From: Nitratireductor sp.
GTDB taxonomy: Bacteria; Pseudomonadota; Alphaproteobacteria; Rhizobiales; Rhizobiaceae
Direction of reading: 5' to 3'
NCBI GenBank assembly: GCA_020441665.1
Contig: JAGRLT010000122.1
Location: forward strand, 1 to 55,714
DNA length: 55,714 nt
Below the pieces are notes generated by a model. The model was given only the letters and a program-made list of their open reading frames with translations, was not told the DNA's origin and searched no databases. A program made the translations under genes and the position numbers. Of the stretch, positions 26,927 to 35,027 are shown piece by piece. The first letter of the stretch is position 1, and the number at the start of each line of letters is the position of its first letter.

Positions 26927-26968
26927 GGACGAACCCTCCTCGCTGCCATGTCCATCATCCCGTTCGGC

Positions 26969-29200
26969 CTATTGGGACACGGACCGGCCCGCGCCGGCAT
27001 CGGGCGAGGCGGTACGGGCGATCACGGTTTCGTCGCCGGTGTCTTCACGCTGCGCCACCGCATCGCCGCGGCTCAGCGGCTTGGCCTTGCGGAGCGTGCG
27101 GCCGAGGTCGCGCAGATAGGTCTCGGCTGCCTGCGACAGGGTCTTGGGCCGCAGGATTGGCTGGATCGTGTCGTCGGATGCTGCCGCAATCGCCTCCTCG
27201 CTTTTGCCCGGCAGGGGATTGTCGATATAGGGCACCGGCTTGAGGTCGATGTTCTGATGCGCAAAGGTCATGAACTGTTTCCAGATCATCGCCGGCAGAT
27301 TGCCACCGGTCAGCCGCTTGGTCGGGCGGTAATTGTCGTTGCCCATCCAGACCGTGGCGACGTAATTGCCGGTAAAGCCGGAGAACCAGGCATCGCGATA
27401 GGCATTGGTGGTGCCGGTCTTGCCGGCGGCGCGGATGCCGTCAAGCGCCGCATTGCGCGCCGTGCCCCATTCGGGAATTTGCGCCATCATCCGGTTCATC
27501 ACGCCGACCGTGCGCTCGCTCATAGCCCGCACCTTGGGCGGAAGATGGTCGCGCCGGTCCCACACCGTCTCGCCCTGCAGATTGGTCAGCTGGGTGATCG
27601 CGTGTCGGTTGAGCTTGTAGCCGCCGGTCATGAAGGTGCCGTAGCCCGTTGCCATCTCGAGAACGGTGAGCCCGTTCGCCCCCAGCACCATGGCGGGCGA
27701 CATGATGAGTTCGGAAGTGATGCCGACCCGCCTTGCCGTGTCGACGATCTTCTGGCCGCCAATGCCGCGCCGCCCGTCGGCCCCGACATAGAATTTGACG
27801 GGGATCGTGTTGATCGACTTGACGATCGCCGTCTGCACGTCGATGGCGCCGCGATAGCCGCCGGAATAGTTCGACGGACACCAGGAACGGCCATTGCGGC
27901 TGACGCAGATCGGCCCGTCGACCACCCGGCTGGTCTCGGTCAGTTCGAGTTCCTCGACGGCGGTGGCATAGACGAAGGGCTTGAAGGAGGAGCCTGGCTG
28001 GCGGCGTGAATTGGTCGCCCGGTTGAACTGGGATTCGCCGTAGTCGAGCCCACCCACCATGGCGCGCAGCGCGCCCTCATTGTCCATCACCACCATGGCG
28101 GCTTCGCTGACGCCCTTGGCCTTGCCGTACTGGCGCAGATGGAAGTTGATCGCTTCCTCGGCCGCCTTCTGCAGGTCTAGGTCGATCGTGCTCTTGGCAT
28201 AGAAGGTCTTGTCGGGCAGGCCGCGGGCGATCTCCTGCACTTCCTCGAAGGCGTAATCGAGGAAGTAGTTGGGCTGCTCCACATCGTTGCGCTCGACCGG
28301 GGTCGCCGGCTTCTTGCGCGCCGCCACCACCTGGCCCTCGGTCATGAAGCCCGCCTGCACCATATTGGTCAGCACCTCATTGGCGCGCGCCCGGGCATTG
28401 GGCAGGTTGATGTGCGGCGCATACTTGGTCGGCGCCTTGTAGAGGCCGGCCAGCATGGCGGCCTCGGCGAGCGTCAGGTCCTTCGGGCTCTTCTCGAAAT
28501 AGTAGTCGGCCGCCGCCGTGATGCCGAAATTGCCGCCGCCCATATAGGCCCGGTCGAGATAGAGCTTGAGGATCTCGTTCTTTTCCAGATTGGTCTCGAG
28601 CCAAAGCGACAGGAAGGCTTCCTTGATCTTGCGCTCGATCGTCCGCTCATTGGTCAGGAACAGGTTCTTGGCGAGCTGCTGGGTGATCGACGAACCGCCC
28701 TGGACGACGGAATTCGCCCGCACGTTCTCCGCCAGCGCCCGGGCAAGGCCGAGAAAGTCGATGCCGTAATGCTCGAAAAAGCGCCGGTCCTCGGTTGCCA
28801 GCACCGCCTTGATGAAGTGATCGGGCAGGGTGTTGAGTTCGCCCGAATCGGCCTGCCTGACGCCGCGCCGGCCGATCTCCTTGCCGTAGCGGTCGAGGAA
28901 GACGACGGAATAGTCGGTCTTGTCGCGCCAGTTCTTCGAGGTTTCGTCGAAGGCCGGCAGCGCCAGCGCGAGCAGCAGGATCAACCCGCCCAGGCCGAGC
29001 GTGATCCCCTCATCGGCAACCTCGACCAGGAACTTGCGAAAACCCGTCACCCGGAAGCGCTGGAAGAAGACGACGAGGTTTTCCCACCGCTCGGAACCGT
29101 CGGCAAACAGCCGGTACATCGCCGAATCGATCCACGAATCGATTTCGAGCAGCCGGTTGCGGCCCTTTTTGCGGCCCTTGTTGTCGAACGGGTTGCGCAT
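26969..29200 (-). CDS. class A penicillin-binding protein (PBP1A-like)
   Basis: This 743-residue bifunctional enzyme polymerises glycan strands and cross-links peptides of the cell wall. A basic cytoplasmic N-terminus is followed by a membrane helix (about 67-83). The glycosyltransferase domain has [10 protein letters not shown] (near 137) and [12 protein letters not shown] (near 168). The transpeptidase domain has SSFK (404-407), SIN (near 463) and KTGT (594-597). ATG at 29200 is preferred; a TTG three codons earlier is possible. The first glycosyltransferase motif lacks nothing essential. It heads a strand with the DUF1214/DUF1254 pair downstream. It could be annotated mrcA or pbpC; family-level assignment is safe. 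Confidence 0.93.
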   Translation of the reverse strand: MRNPFDNKGRKKGRNRLLEIDSWIDSAMYRLFADGSERWENLVVFFQRFRVTGFRKFLVEVADEGITLGLGGLILLLALALPAFDETSKNWRDKTDYSVVFLDRYGKEIGRRGVRQADSGELNTLPDHFIKAVLATEDRRFFEHYGIDFLGLARALAENVRANSVVQGGSSITQQLAKNLFLTNERTIERKIKEAFLSLWLETNLEKNEILKLYLDRAYMGGGNFGITAAADYYFEKSPKDLTLAEAAMLAGLYKAPTKYAPHINLPNARARANEVLTNMVQAGFMTEGQVVAARKKPATPVERNDVEQPNYFLDYAFEEVQEIARGLPDKTFYAKSTIDLDLQKAAEEAINFHLRQYGKAKGVSEAAMVVMDNEGALRAMVGGLDYGESQFNRATNSRRQPGSSFKPFVYATAVEELELTETSRVVDGPICVSRNGRSWCPSNYSGGYRGAIDVQTAIVKSINTIPVKFYVGADGRRGIGGQKIVDTARRVGITSELIMSPAMVLGANGLTVLEMATGYGTFMTGGYKLNRHAITQLTNLQGETVWDRRDHLPPKVRAMSERTVGVMNRMMAQIPEWGTARNAALDGIRAAGKTGTTNAYRDAWFSGFTGNYVATVWMGNDNYRPTKRLTGGNLPAMIWKQFMTFAHQNIDLKPVPYIDNPLPGKSEEAIAAASDDTIQPILRPKTLSQAAETYLRDLGRTLRKAKPLSRGDAVAQREDTGDETVIARTASPDAGAGRSVSQ

Positions 29201-29435
29201 GCGCGCCAATGCCTTTCCCGAGTGCCTCTCCCGCGCGCCCTTCCCGGCCTGCGAAATGTCTCAGCGTCGTGCCCCGGCGCTATATACCAAGATCGCGCAG
29301 GATTTTGGAATTTTTTTGAAAGGCGATGCGGTGCTGTTTCGAGCGGCGGCCGGGCGGTCGCCGGGGGGCGGGGGAGTGACGGGGGAGTGGCGGCGCGCCC
29401 CGGCCTCTGATAGAGGGACAGGGCAAGGAGAACCC

Positions 29436-29888
29436 ATGGACAGCCAACCCCCGTTCTGGAAGCGCAAGACGCTCGAGGAGATGAGCGAGGCCGAATGGGA
29501 AAGCCTGTGCGACGGCTGCGGCCGTTGCTGCCTCAACAAGCTGGAAGATTGGGACACGGCGGAAATCCACTGGACCAACATCGCCTGCGCCGAACTCGAC
29601 TGCGACACCTGCCGCTGCCGCAATTACGAATACCGCTTCAAGCTGGTGCCCGACTGCATCGACCTGACGCCCGCCAAGGTCCGCGAGATCGGCTGGCTGC
29701 CGCCGACCTGCGCCTACCGCCTCGTCGCCGAGGGCAGGGACCTCCACGACTGGCACCCGCTCGTCTCGGGCAATCCCGAGACCGTGCATGAAGCTGGCAT
29801 CTCCGTGCGCGGCCGGGTCATCAGCGAGGAGGGCCTGACGGTCGAGGACTATGAGGACCATCTGGTCACCTGGCCGGATGAAGAATAA
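29436..29888 (+). CDS. YcgN-family cysteine-cluster protein (UPF0260)
   Basis: This 150-residue soluble protein of unknown function has the family cysteine clusters [11 protein letters not shown] (about 25-35) and [12 protein letters not shown] (about 56-67), and a further CAYR. The pattern suggests metal or Fe-S binding. ATG at 29436 follows AAGGAG. Its frame is open far upstream, but that part overlaps the penicillin-binding protein gene in antisense and is not coding. It is the last core gene before the gene transfer agent cluster. Confidence 0.9.
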   Translation: MDSQPPFWKRKTLEEMSEAEWESLCDGCGRCCLNKLEDWDTAEIHWTNIACAELDCDTCRCRNYEYRFKLVPDCIDLTPAKVREIGWLPPTCAYRLVAEGRDLHDWHPLVSGNPETVHEAGISVRGRVISEEGLTVEDYEDHLVTWPDEE

Positions 29889-29908
29889 AATCCCAGGAAA
29901 AAATTCCT

Positions 29909-29937
29909 TGACACCGAAACGGTGATTTGGTAGGGTC
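29909..29937 (+). promoter_or_regulatory. sigma-70-type promoter with embedded palindrome, upstream of the GTA cluster
   Basis: TTGACA (29909-29914), a 17-bp spacer and TAGGGT (29932-29937) form a good promoter match 20 bp after the ycgN-like stop. The palindrome CACCGAAACGGTG sits across the -35 end and the spacer, where a repressor could block polymerase. The first GTA gene begins about 265 bp downstream, and there is no other gene between. Confidence 0.5.
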
Positions 29938-30075
29938 TCTTTACGGTCGAAGAAGTGCGGCTTGCGGCGGTTCGGCGGCATGACAGCGCCCACTCTATTG
30001 GCCTGCCCGTTCAGGGGCATAAATTACCAAACAATCCGATGTTTGCAGCAGGTAGCGCGAAGCCCCCGGTCTTCG

Positions 30076-30158
30076 TCATCCTCGCGCTTGACGCGAGGAT
30101 CCAGGCTTTTGAGTTCCGGGTTCTCGGATCACGGGCCTTCGGTCCGGTCCGAGGATGA
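30076..30158. repeat. compound palindromic intergenic repeat (REP/RIME-like)
   Basis: The element has outer arms TCATCCTCG (30076-30084) and CGAGGATGA (30150-30158). An inner hairpin ATCCTCGCG-CTTGA-CGCGAGGAT covers 30078-30100, and a second folded half covers TCGGA to TCCGA (30124-30152). The form resembles the short dispersed palindromes of rhizobial genomes. It lies in the untranslated region between the candidate promoter and the first GTA gene, within a 312-bp gene-free stretch. Confidence 0.6.
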
Positions 30159-30200
30159 TGATCGAGTGAGTAGTGGCCCGAAAGTGGCCAAGTCGAACCC

Positions 30201-30719
30201 ATGGAAAACGCATCACAAGACAGCCCCGGCGTCTCCTTTACCCCCCAACAGCGCTGGGCCGCGCGGGTCGCCTGTGAGCATCACGCCATGACCACGGGCC
30301 AGATCGCCCGGCTGATGGGGGCGGACGCGGCGCTGGTCGAGGCCTGGTTCGAAACGGAAGGCTGGCGGCAGGCGGAAGCTGCGGACACTGGCGACAGTCC
30401 CGACGGAGAGCATGTCGCGGCGCTTGCCCGGCGGCTGGAAACCACCATCCGGGCCGATCTCGACCGGCTCGAAGCGGCCTCCGGCAAGATTGGCGGCGGC
30501 GAAACCGGCGACATGGAAAAGCGCACGCGCAATCACCTCGCGCTGGTGAAATCGCTGCGCGAGCTGGCGGATATGGTCAAGGACATCGAACAGGCAGCCC
30601 ATGCAAGACGATATCCGGCGGATGTTGTGGAGTTCCGCCGACAGCTTGAAAGGCGCATTGCAGCGCTTGCGGACGAAAGCCCAGAGGCTGGCGCTGATCG
30701 GCGGGCTGACGACGGATGA
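30201..30719 (+). CDS. GTA g1-like protein (small terminase-like)
   Basis: The protein has 172 residues and lies first in the cluster. An N-terminal helix-turn-helix-like part (FTPQQRWAARVACEHHAMTTGQIARLMGADAALVEAWFETEGW, here described by its ends FTPQQ at 12 and ETEGW at 54) is followed by two long charged helices. These include RTRNHLALVKSLRELADMV (about 107-125). This is the layout of phage small terminase subunits, which recognise DNA for packaging. Its 3' end overlaps the large-terminase frame by 119 bp, which is common in this cluster. No strong ribosome site precedes the ATG. The assignment rests on position and fold pattern more than on strong motifs. Confidence 0.7.
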   Translation: MENASQDSPGVSFTPQQRWAARVACEHHAMTTGQIARLMGADAALVEAWFETEGWRQAEAADTGDSPDGEHVAALARRLETTIRADLDRLEAASGKIGGGETGDMEKRTRNHLALVKSLRELADMVKDIEQAAHARRYPADVVEFRRQLERRIAALADESPEAGADRRADDG

Positions 30720-31899
30720 ACGCGAGTTTCTTTTGCGCGACTGGCCGGTCTTCTCCCACCTTCCGCAGCGCGAGCCGCACGGAAACTGGCGTACCTGGCT
30801 GATGCTGGGCGGGCGCGGCGCCGGCAAGACCCGCACCGGTGCCGAATGGCTCACCGCGCTGGTCCATCGCGACCGCCATGTCCGGGGCGACACCGCTGGC
30901 CGCATCGCGCTGGTCGGCGAGACCTATCAGGATGTGCGCCAGGTGATGATCGAGGGGGAGTCGGGCCTGCTCGCCATCCAGCGCGGCGACCGCAAACCCA
31001 AATGGCTGCCGTCTCGCCGCCTGCTCGAATGGCCGAACGGGGCGATCGCCCAGGTCTTTTCGGCGAGTGATCCCGATGGCCTGCGTGGCAACCAGTTCGG
31101 CGCGGCCTGGTGTGACGAGATGGCCAAGTGGCCCTATCTCGAAACAACCTGGAACATGCTGCAATTCTGCCTGCGGCTGGGTACCCTGCCGCGCCAGTTG
31201 GTGACGACGACGCCGCGCCCGCTCAGGCTGATCAGGAAACTGATCGAGGACAGGACGACGGCGCTGACCCGCTCGGCGATGCTGCTCGACGATGCTGCGA
31301 TTAACATCGACGAATGGCTGGCGCAGGAGGTGGAGATCGCCTTCGCCGAACAGGAGAGCACCGCCTTCATCACCGGCGATGGCGTCAACAAGCCCAAGGG
31401 CCTGCTCGACAATCCGGCGGTGGCCGAAACCGCCTGGAGCTGGGGTAATCTCGGCTATGTGCCGACCGGTACCGATGGCGCCTTTGCCGCGAGCGATGCC
31501 TCCGACGTGCTGGTCGATACGATCTATGCGCTCAAGGCCGGCTACCGGCAGAACGCCAACTGGCTGCTCAACCGCCGCACCCAGGCCGAGATCCGCAAGC
31601 TGAAGGACGCCGACGGCAATTATCTCTGGCAGCCGCCGGCGACCGCCGGCGAGAAGGCCATGCTGATGGGCTTCCCGGTCACCGAGGCCGAGGACATGCC
31701 CGACATCGCGTCCGACAGCCTGTCGATCGCCTTTGGCGACTTCGCCCGCGGCTATCTGATCGTCGACCGGGCCGGCGTGCGCGTCCTGCGCGATCCCTAT
31801 TCCGCCAAGCCCTATGTGCTGTTCTACACCACCAAGCGCGTCGGCGGCGGGGTGCAGGACTTCGACGCCATCAAACTGGTGAAATTCGGCACCGCGTAA
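30601..31899 (+). CDS. chimeric ORF: large terminase N-terminus fused to major capsid protein C-terminus
   Basis: This single open frame of 432 codons joins two GTA genes. Residues 1 to about 225 are a terminase large-subunit ATPase, with Walker A GGRGAGKT (70-77), Walker B around Asp172-Glu173 in WCDEMAKW, and the coupling motif VTTTPRP (201-207). From about residue 228 (LLDDAAINIDEWLA) it is the C-terminal half of an HK97-type capsid protein: FAEQESTAFITGDGVNKPKG, QNANWLLNRRT, GFPVTEAEDMP and the ending FDAIKLVKFGTA. The junction lies near 31276-31285 and is in frame. The terminase nuclease domain, portal, prohead protease and capsid N-terminal half are missing. Neither packaging nor shell assembly should work from this protein alone. 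The ATG at 30601 lies inside g1, a normal overlap for GTAs. Confidence 0.9.
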   Translation: MQDDIRRMLWSSADSLKGALQRLRTKAQRLALIGGLTTDEREFLLRDWPVFSHLPQREPHGNWRTWLMLGGRGAGKTRTGAEWLTALVHRDRHVRGDTAGRIALVGETYQDVRQVMIEGESGLLAIQRGDRKPKWLPSRRLLEWPNGAIAQVFSASDPDGLRGNQFGAAWCDEMAKWPYLETTWNMLQFCLRLGTLPRQLVTTTPRPLRLIRKLIEDRTTALTRSAMLLDDAAINIDEWLAQEVEIAFAEQESTAFITGDGVNKPKGLLDNPAVAETAWSWGNLGYVPTGTDGAFAASDASDVLVDTIYALKAGYRQNANWLLNRRTQAEIRKLKDADGNYLWQPPATAGEKAMLMGFPVTEAEDMPDIASDSLSIAFGDFARGYLIVDRAGVRVLRDPYSAKPYVLFYTTKRVGGGVQDFDAIKLVKFGTA

Positions 31900-31961
31900 C
31901 GGTCCTTCCCTCCCGGGACCGTACGGGCCGTTTCCCTCCGCCGGCCCGGCTGCCGAACCGG

Positions 31962-31991
31962 CCCCGCCCGAACCCCCTCGGGCGGGGCTTT
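31962..31991 (+). terminator. hairpin after the capsid part, inside the GTA operon
   Basis: CCCCGCCCGA (31962-31971) pairs perfectly with TCGGGCGGGG (31978-31987) around ACCCCC, followed by CTTTCT. It lies between the capsid part and g6 and may act as a partial terminator or RNA end that lowers tail gene expression relative to capsid. Confidence 0.6.
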
Positions 31992-32015
31992 CTGTCTCCC
32001 GCAACGGATGTTTCC

Positions 32016-32585
32016 ATGGCATTGATGCTGCTCACGGCGCCTGCCGCCACCGCCGTTTCCCTTGACGAGGTCAAGCGCCATCTGCGCGTCGAGACCGCCG
32101 ATGACGACCTCTATCTGACCGATCTCATTGCAGCCTCGACCGGCCATCTGGAACAGGTGGCGGGAGTAAAACTCATCACCCAGACCTGGCGCCAGTTTCT
32201 CGATGGTGTGCCGGACGACAATTGCATCCGGCTGGCAGTGGCCCCGGTGCGCTCGCTGGTTTCCATGACGGTCTACGATCGCGACGGCGTCGGCACATCG
32301 GTGCCGATGACCGATCTCGAACTCGATGCGGTCTCCGCACCGCCGCGCCTGTTGCTGAAGGCGGCCCATCAGGCCGGCAAGGCGCTCAATGGCGTCGAGA
32401 TCGATATCGTGGCGGGTTTCGGCGACACCGCCGCCGACGTGCCCGACACATTGCGCAGGGCGCTGCTGTTGCTGATCGCCCATGCCTACGAATTTCGCGG
32501 CGCCGTGCCGGTCGATGCCCAGCCGGCTTCCGAACCCCACGGGTTTCGCACCCTGATCGCTCCGTTCAGGAGGATGGCGCTGTGA
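32016..32585 (+). CDS. GTA g6, head-tail connector
   Basis: This 189-residue protein belongs to the phage head-tail connector (gp6-like) family. The start MALMLLTAPAATAVSLDEVKRHLRVE and the helix DLYLTDLIAASTGHLEQVAG are typical, as is the closing HAYEFRGAVPVD. In RcGTA this protein sits between the portal and the tail. The gene is open and complete although the portal it should bind is missing here. It overlaps g7 by 4 bp (GTGA). Confidence 0.85.
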   Translation: MALMLLTAPAATAVSLDEVKRHLRVETADDDLYLTDLIAASTGHLEQVAGVKLITQTWRQFLDGVPDDNCIRLAVAPVRSLVSMTVYDRDGVGTSVPMTDLELDAVSAPPRLLLKAAHQAGKALNGVEIDIVAGFGDTAADVPDTLRRALLLLIAHAYEFRGAVPVDAQPASEPHGFRTLIAPFRRMAL

Positions 32586-32917
32586 ACGCTCACGGTTTTC
32601 TTCACCCCGGCCGGTTTTCCGTCCGCCTGATGCTGCAGCAACGCATCGAGAGCGATGACGGCCATGGCGGTTTCACCGGCGCCTGGCAGGACATCGAGGC
32701 GGTCTGGGCCGGCATCGTGCCGGTCGAGGGCATCGTCACCCGTCAGGCCGACAACACCCAAACCGCGATCACCCACTGGATCTATGTCCGCCAGCGGGGC
32801 GATGTCCTACCCGGCATGCGCCTTGCCAAGGCCGGTCGCATCTTCGACATCGAAACCGTGCTCGATCCCGACGAGACGGGCCGCTACCAGGTCCTGAAAT
32901 GCGTGGAGCGGTCATGA
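32582..32917 (+). CDS. GTA g7, head closure/adaptor protein
   Basis: This 111-residue protein matches the phage head-tail joining family (HK97 gp7/SPP1 gp16 type). FSVRLMLQQRIESDDGHGGFTGAWQD and ITHWIYVRQRGDVLPGMRL are characteristic, here given in separate parts of residues 12-37 and 65-84. The GTG start at 32582 overlaps the g6 stop, giving the normal length; a longer open frame upstream lies inside g6 and is rejected. It closes the head opening and docks the tail. Confidence 0.85.
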   Translation: MNAHGFLHPGRFSVRLMLQQRIESDDGHGGFTGAWQDIEAVWAGIVPVEGIVTRQADNTQTAITHWIYVRQRGDVLPGMRLAKAGRIFDIETVLDPDETGRYQVLKCVERS

Positions 32918-33078
32918 AGCTTACCTACCGCCTCACCGCCGACAGCCTGAGTCGCGCCCTGCGCCGCCTTCAGGCGATGAAGCCCGTTCCGCGCGAGGGC
33001 GCCGTCCGTCCCGTTGCCACCGCGCGCGCATCCAGCCCGACCAATCGGAGGCCGTCCCGCCATGAGCGCCGCCCTTGA
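32914..33078 (+). CDS. small ORF between g7 and g8
   Basis: This ORF of 54 codons starts at ATG 32914, overlapping the g7 stop (ATGA), and fills the 144-bp gap before g8. The protein starts MKLTYRLTADSLSRALRRLQAM and is basic. RcGTA, as I recall it, has no gene here, but siphophages have an HK97 gp10-like tail-completion gene at this place, so it may be a shortened relic or a chance frame. No family match is claimed. Confidence 0.4.
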   Translation: MKLTYRLTADSLSRALRRLQAMKPVPREGAVRPVATARASSPTNRRPSRHERRP

Positions 33079-33472
33079 ATTGCAGGCTGCCATCGTTAGC
33101 GCGCTGCGCCAGGCGCCCGGCCTGCTGACGGCGCTTGGCGGGCCGCATATCTATGACGACGTGCCCGATACCCGCCGCCCGCCCTATGTCCAGATCGGGT
33201 CGGTGGAGACGCTCGACTGGAGCACCGGAACCGAGGAGGGAGAGGAACATTTCGTCGAGATCGCGGCCTGGTCGGAAACCAATGGCCGCCAGGCCGTCGC
33301 CCTTCTGGCAGAGGCGATCCGCCTAGCGCTTGCCGCCCTTGCCGGACCGTTGCCCGGCCACGCGCTGGTTAATCTCAGCCATGAGGCGACGCGCACGGAG
33401 CCCGTCTCCGGCGACCGCCACTTCCGCGCCATCCTTTCCTTCCGCGCGGTGACCGAGCCGCTCGCACCCTGA
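33062..33472 (+). CDS. GTA g8, tail terminator (DUF3168)
   Basis: This 136-residue protein belongs to DUF3168, tail terminator or completion proteins that cap the tail tube. It has ELQAAIVSALRQAPGLLTALG, then VPDTRRPPYVQIG, and HALVNLSHEATRTEPVSGDR toward the end. The ATG at 33062 follows CGGAGG and gives the family length; an earlier in-frame start at 33014 adds 16 poorly matching residues. The gene is intact. Confidence 0.85.
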   Translation: MSAALELQAAIVSALRQAPGLLTALGGPHIYDDVPDTRRPPYVQIGSVETLDWSTGTEEGEEHFVEIAAWSETNGRQAVALLAEAIRLALAALAGPLPGHALVNLSHEATRTEPVSGDRHFRAILSFRAVTEPLAP

Positions 33473-33499
33473 CATTCCACCACCCGTTGAGGAGCTATC

Positions 33500-33910
33500 A
33501 TGACCGCTCAGAAGGGCAGGGATCTCCTGCTGAAAATCGATGATGGCGCCGCCGCCTTCGTGACCGTTGCCGGCCTGCGCGCGCGGCAATTGTCGCTCAA
33601 TGCCGAAACCATCGACGCGACCGATTCAGAATCGGCTGGCCGCTGGCGCGAACTGCTTGCCGGCGCCGGCCTGCGGCGCGCCTCGATCAGCGGATCGGGC
33701 ATTTTCAAGGATGCCGCGTCCGACGAGCTGGTGCGCGCCGCCTTCTTTGCTTCCGACAACCGCAGCTGGCAGATCATCGTGCCGGATTTCGGCATGCTGA
33801 GCGGGCCGTTTCAGATCGTGTCGCTCGAATATTCCGGTCAGCATACCGGCGAGGTCGCCTTCGAGATCGTGCTCGAATCGGCCGGCGAAATCCTCTTCTC
33901 CGCGATCTGA
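33500..33910 (+). CDS. GTA g9, major tail protein
   Basis: This 136-residue tail tube protein is of the phage major tail protein 2 type. The start TAQKGRDLLLKIDDG, the ring-forming strand LNAETIDATDSESAGRWRELL and SGSGIFKDAASDE are the usual elements. It is the tube building block, repeated along the tail. The ATG follows GAGGAG at good spacing. Its stop shares one base with the g10 start. No defect is visible. Confidence 0.9.
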   Translation: MTAQKGRDLLLKIDDGAAAFVTVAGLRARQLSLNAETIDATDSESAGRWRELLAGAGLRRASISGSGIFKDAASDELVRAAFFASDNRSWQIIVPDFGMLSGPFQIVSLEYSGQHTGEVAFEIVLESAGEILFSAI

Positions 33911-34266
33911 TGGGGCAGCAATTGGCCAACACGCATCGCGGCGAAATCGCCGCCGGTTTCGAGGGGCGTCAATGGACGCTCTGCCTCACGCTGGGCGGGC
34001 TTGCCGAACTGGAAAGCCATTTCGGCGCGTCGGGCCTGAGCGATCTGACCGAAAAACTGGCCGCCCGGCCGCTCGCCGCCCGCGACCTGATCGCCATTCT
34101 GACGGCGGGGTTGAGGGGCGGCGGCCATGACCTGACAGCGGAAGACGTGGCGGAACTGCGCCATGAAAAGGGCACGGCGGGCTTTGCTTCGGTCGCGGCC
34201 GAACTGCTGCAGGCAACCTTTGCCGTGCCGGCAATCGAGCCCGAAGGCGGCTCCCGTGGCGGATAG
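33910..34266 (+). CDS. GTA g10, tail assembly chaperone
   Basis: This 118-residue protein is the GTA gp10 family member, a tail assembly chaperone. It starts NTHRGEIAAGFEGRQWTLCLTLGGLAELESHFG, of which GEIAAGFEGR and LTLGGLAELE are the most typical parts. It also has LIAILTAGLRGGGHDLTAEDV. It and g10.1 take the place of the G/GT chaperones of other phages, which coat the tape measure. The ATG is coupled to the g9 stop. Confidence 0.85.
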   Translation: MGQQLANTHRGEIAAGFEGRQWTLCLTLGGLAELESHFGASGLSDLTEKLAARPLAARDLIAILTAGLRGGGHDLTAEDVAELRHEKGTAGFASVAAELLQATFAVPAIEPEGGSRGG

Positions 34267-34477
34267 CGGCTGGTGGCGCTCGGCCTTCCGTTTCGCAGTC
34301 CTGCAGGCAGGGTTGGCGCCCGCCCAGTTCTGGCAGTTGACGTTGCCGGAACTGCTCATGCTGATCGCAGCCGAAGGCGCCGCCGCCGGCCTTCCCGATC
34401 GAACCGCCTTCGAGACCCTGATGCAAGCCTTTCCCGATACCGCAAGGGAGGAAGCCCATGCCGCGTGCCGCCGCTGA
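34256..34477 (+). CDS. GTA g10.1, second tail assembly chaperone
   Basis: This 73-residue protein starts at GTG 34256 inside the end of g10 (11-bp overlap). WWRSAFRFAVLQAGLAP and FWQLTLPELLMLIAAEG are the family pattern of the short rcc01693-like phage proteins found just before the tape measure gene. Its end overlaps g11 by 20 bp. The longer upstream frame is rejected because it lies inside g10 without matching the family. Confidence 0.8.
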   Translation: MADSGWWRSAFRFAVLQAGLAPAQFWQLTLPELLMLIAAEGAAAGLPDRTAFETLMQAFPDTAREEAHAACRR

Positions 34478-35003
34478 CACCTACGTTCTCGATGCCGATA
34501 CCCGCGCTTTCCAGGCCGCGATGGATGCGGCGACCCAGAGCACGAGAAACTTCGGCAGCGCCTTCACCGCGACGATCCGCCAGGCGATCACCTCCGGCAA
34601 GGGGCTGGAGGATACGTTGCGCTCGCTCGCCATGCGCCTGTCCACCCTGGCGCTCAACAGCGCGCTGGCGCCGATCGAAAAGGGCATCTCTCAAACCATA
34701 AACGGCTTCATATCGAGCATTCTGACGCCAAAGCCCTTTGCCAGAGGCGGGGTGGTCGGCGCGCCCGCGCTCTTTGCCCATTCCGGCGGGCTGGGAGTGA
34801 TGGGCGAAGCCGGGCCGGAGGCGATCCTGCCGCTGTCGCGCGGCGCGGATGGCCGCCTGGGCGTCGCCGCAGCGGGCGCCAGCCAGCCTGTCCAGATCGT
34901 CTTCAACGTCCAGGCGCGCGACGCCGAAAGCTTCCGCCGCACCGAAGGCCAACTGACCGCCATGCTCGCCCGCACCGTGCAGCGCGGCCGCAACAAACTG
35001 TGA
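34458..35003 (+). CDS. GTA g11, tape measure protein
   Basis: This 181-residue protein is very short for a tail tape measure protein, but GTA tails are short and RcGTA gp11 is only a little longer. The N-terminus LDADTRAFQAAMDAATQS is coiled. The middle SLAMRLSTLALNSALAPIEKG is hydrophobic, and FARGGVVGAPALFAHSGGLG with GEAGPEAILPLSRG is the usual C-terminal processing region. ATG at 34458 follows GGGAGGAAG. Tail length would be set by this protein. Confidence 0.82.
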   Translation: MPRAAADTYVLDADTRAFQAAMDAATQSTRNFGSAFTATIRQAITSGKGLEDTLRSLAMRLSTLALNSALAPIEKGISQTINGFISSILTPKPFARGGVVGAPALFAHSGGLGVMGEAGPEAILPLSRGADGRLGVAAAGASQPVQIVFNVQARDAESFRRTEGQLTAMLARTVQRGRNKL

Positions 35004-35027
35004 CCCCGTTCGGGATTTCCATCGCCA

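Noticed and set aside
32222-32581. longer version of GTA g7 starting inside g6
   Set aside because: The GTG at 32582 with GTGA overlap gives the family length; the upstream part lies in g6 and does not resemble the family.
34458-35003. tape measure gene truncated by mutation
   Set aside because: Short tape measures are normal for GTAs, and the start, middle and processing region are all present.
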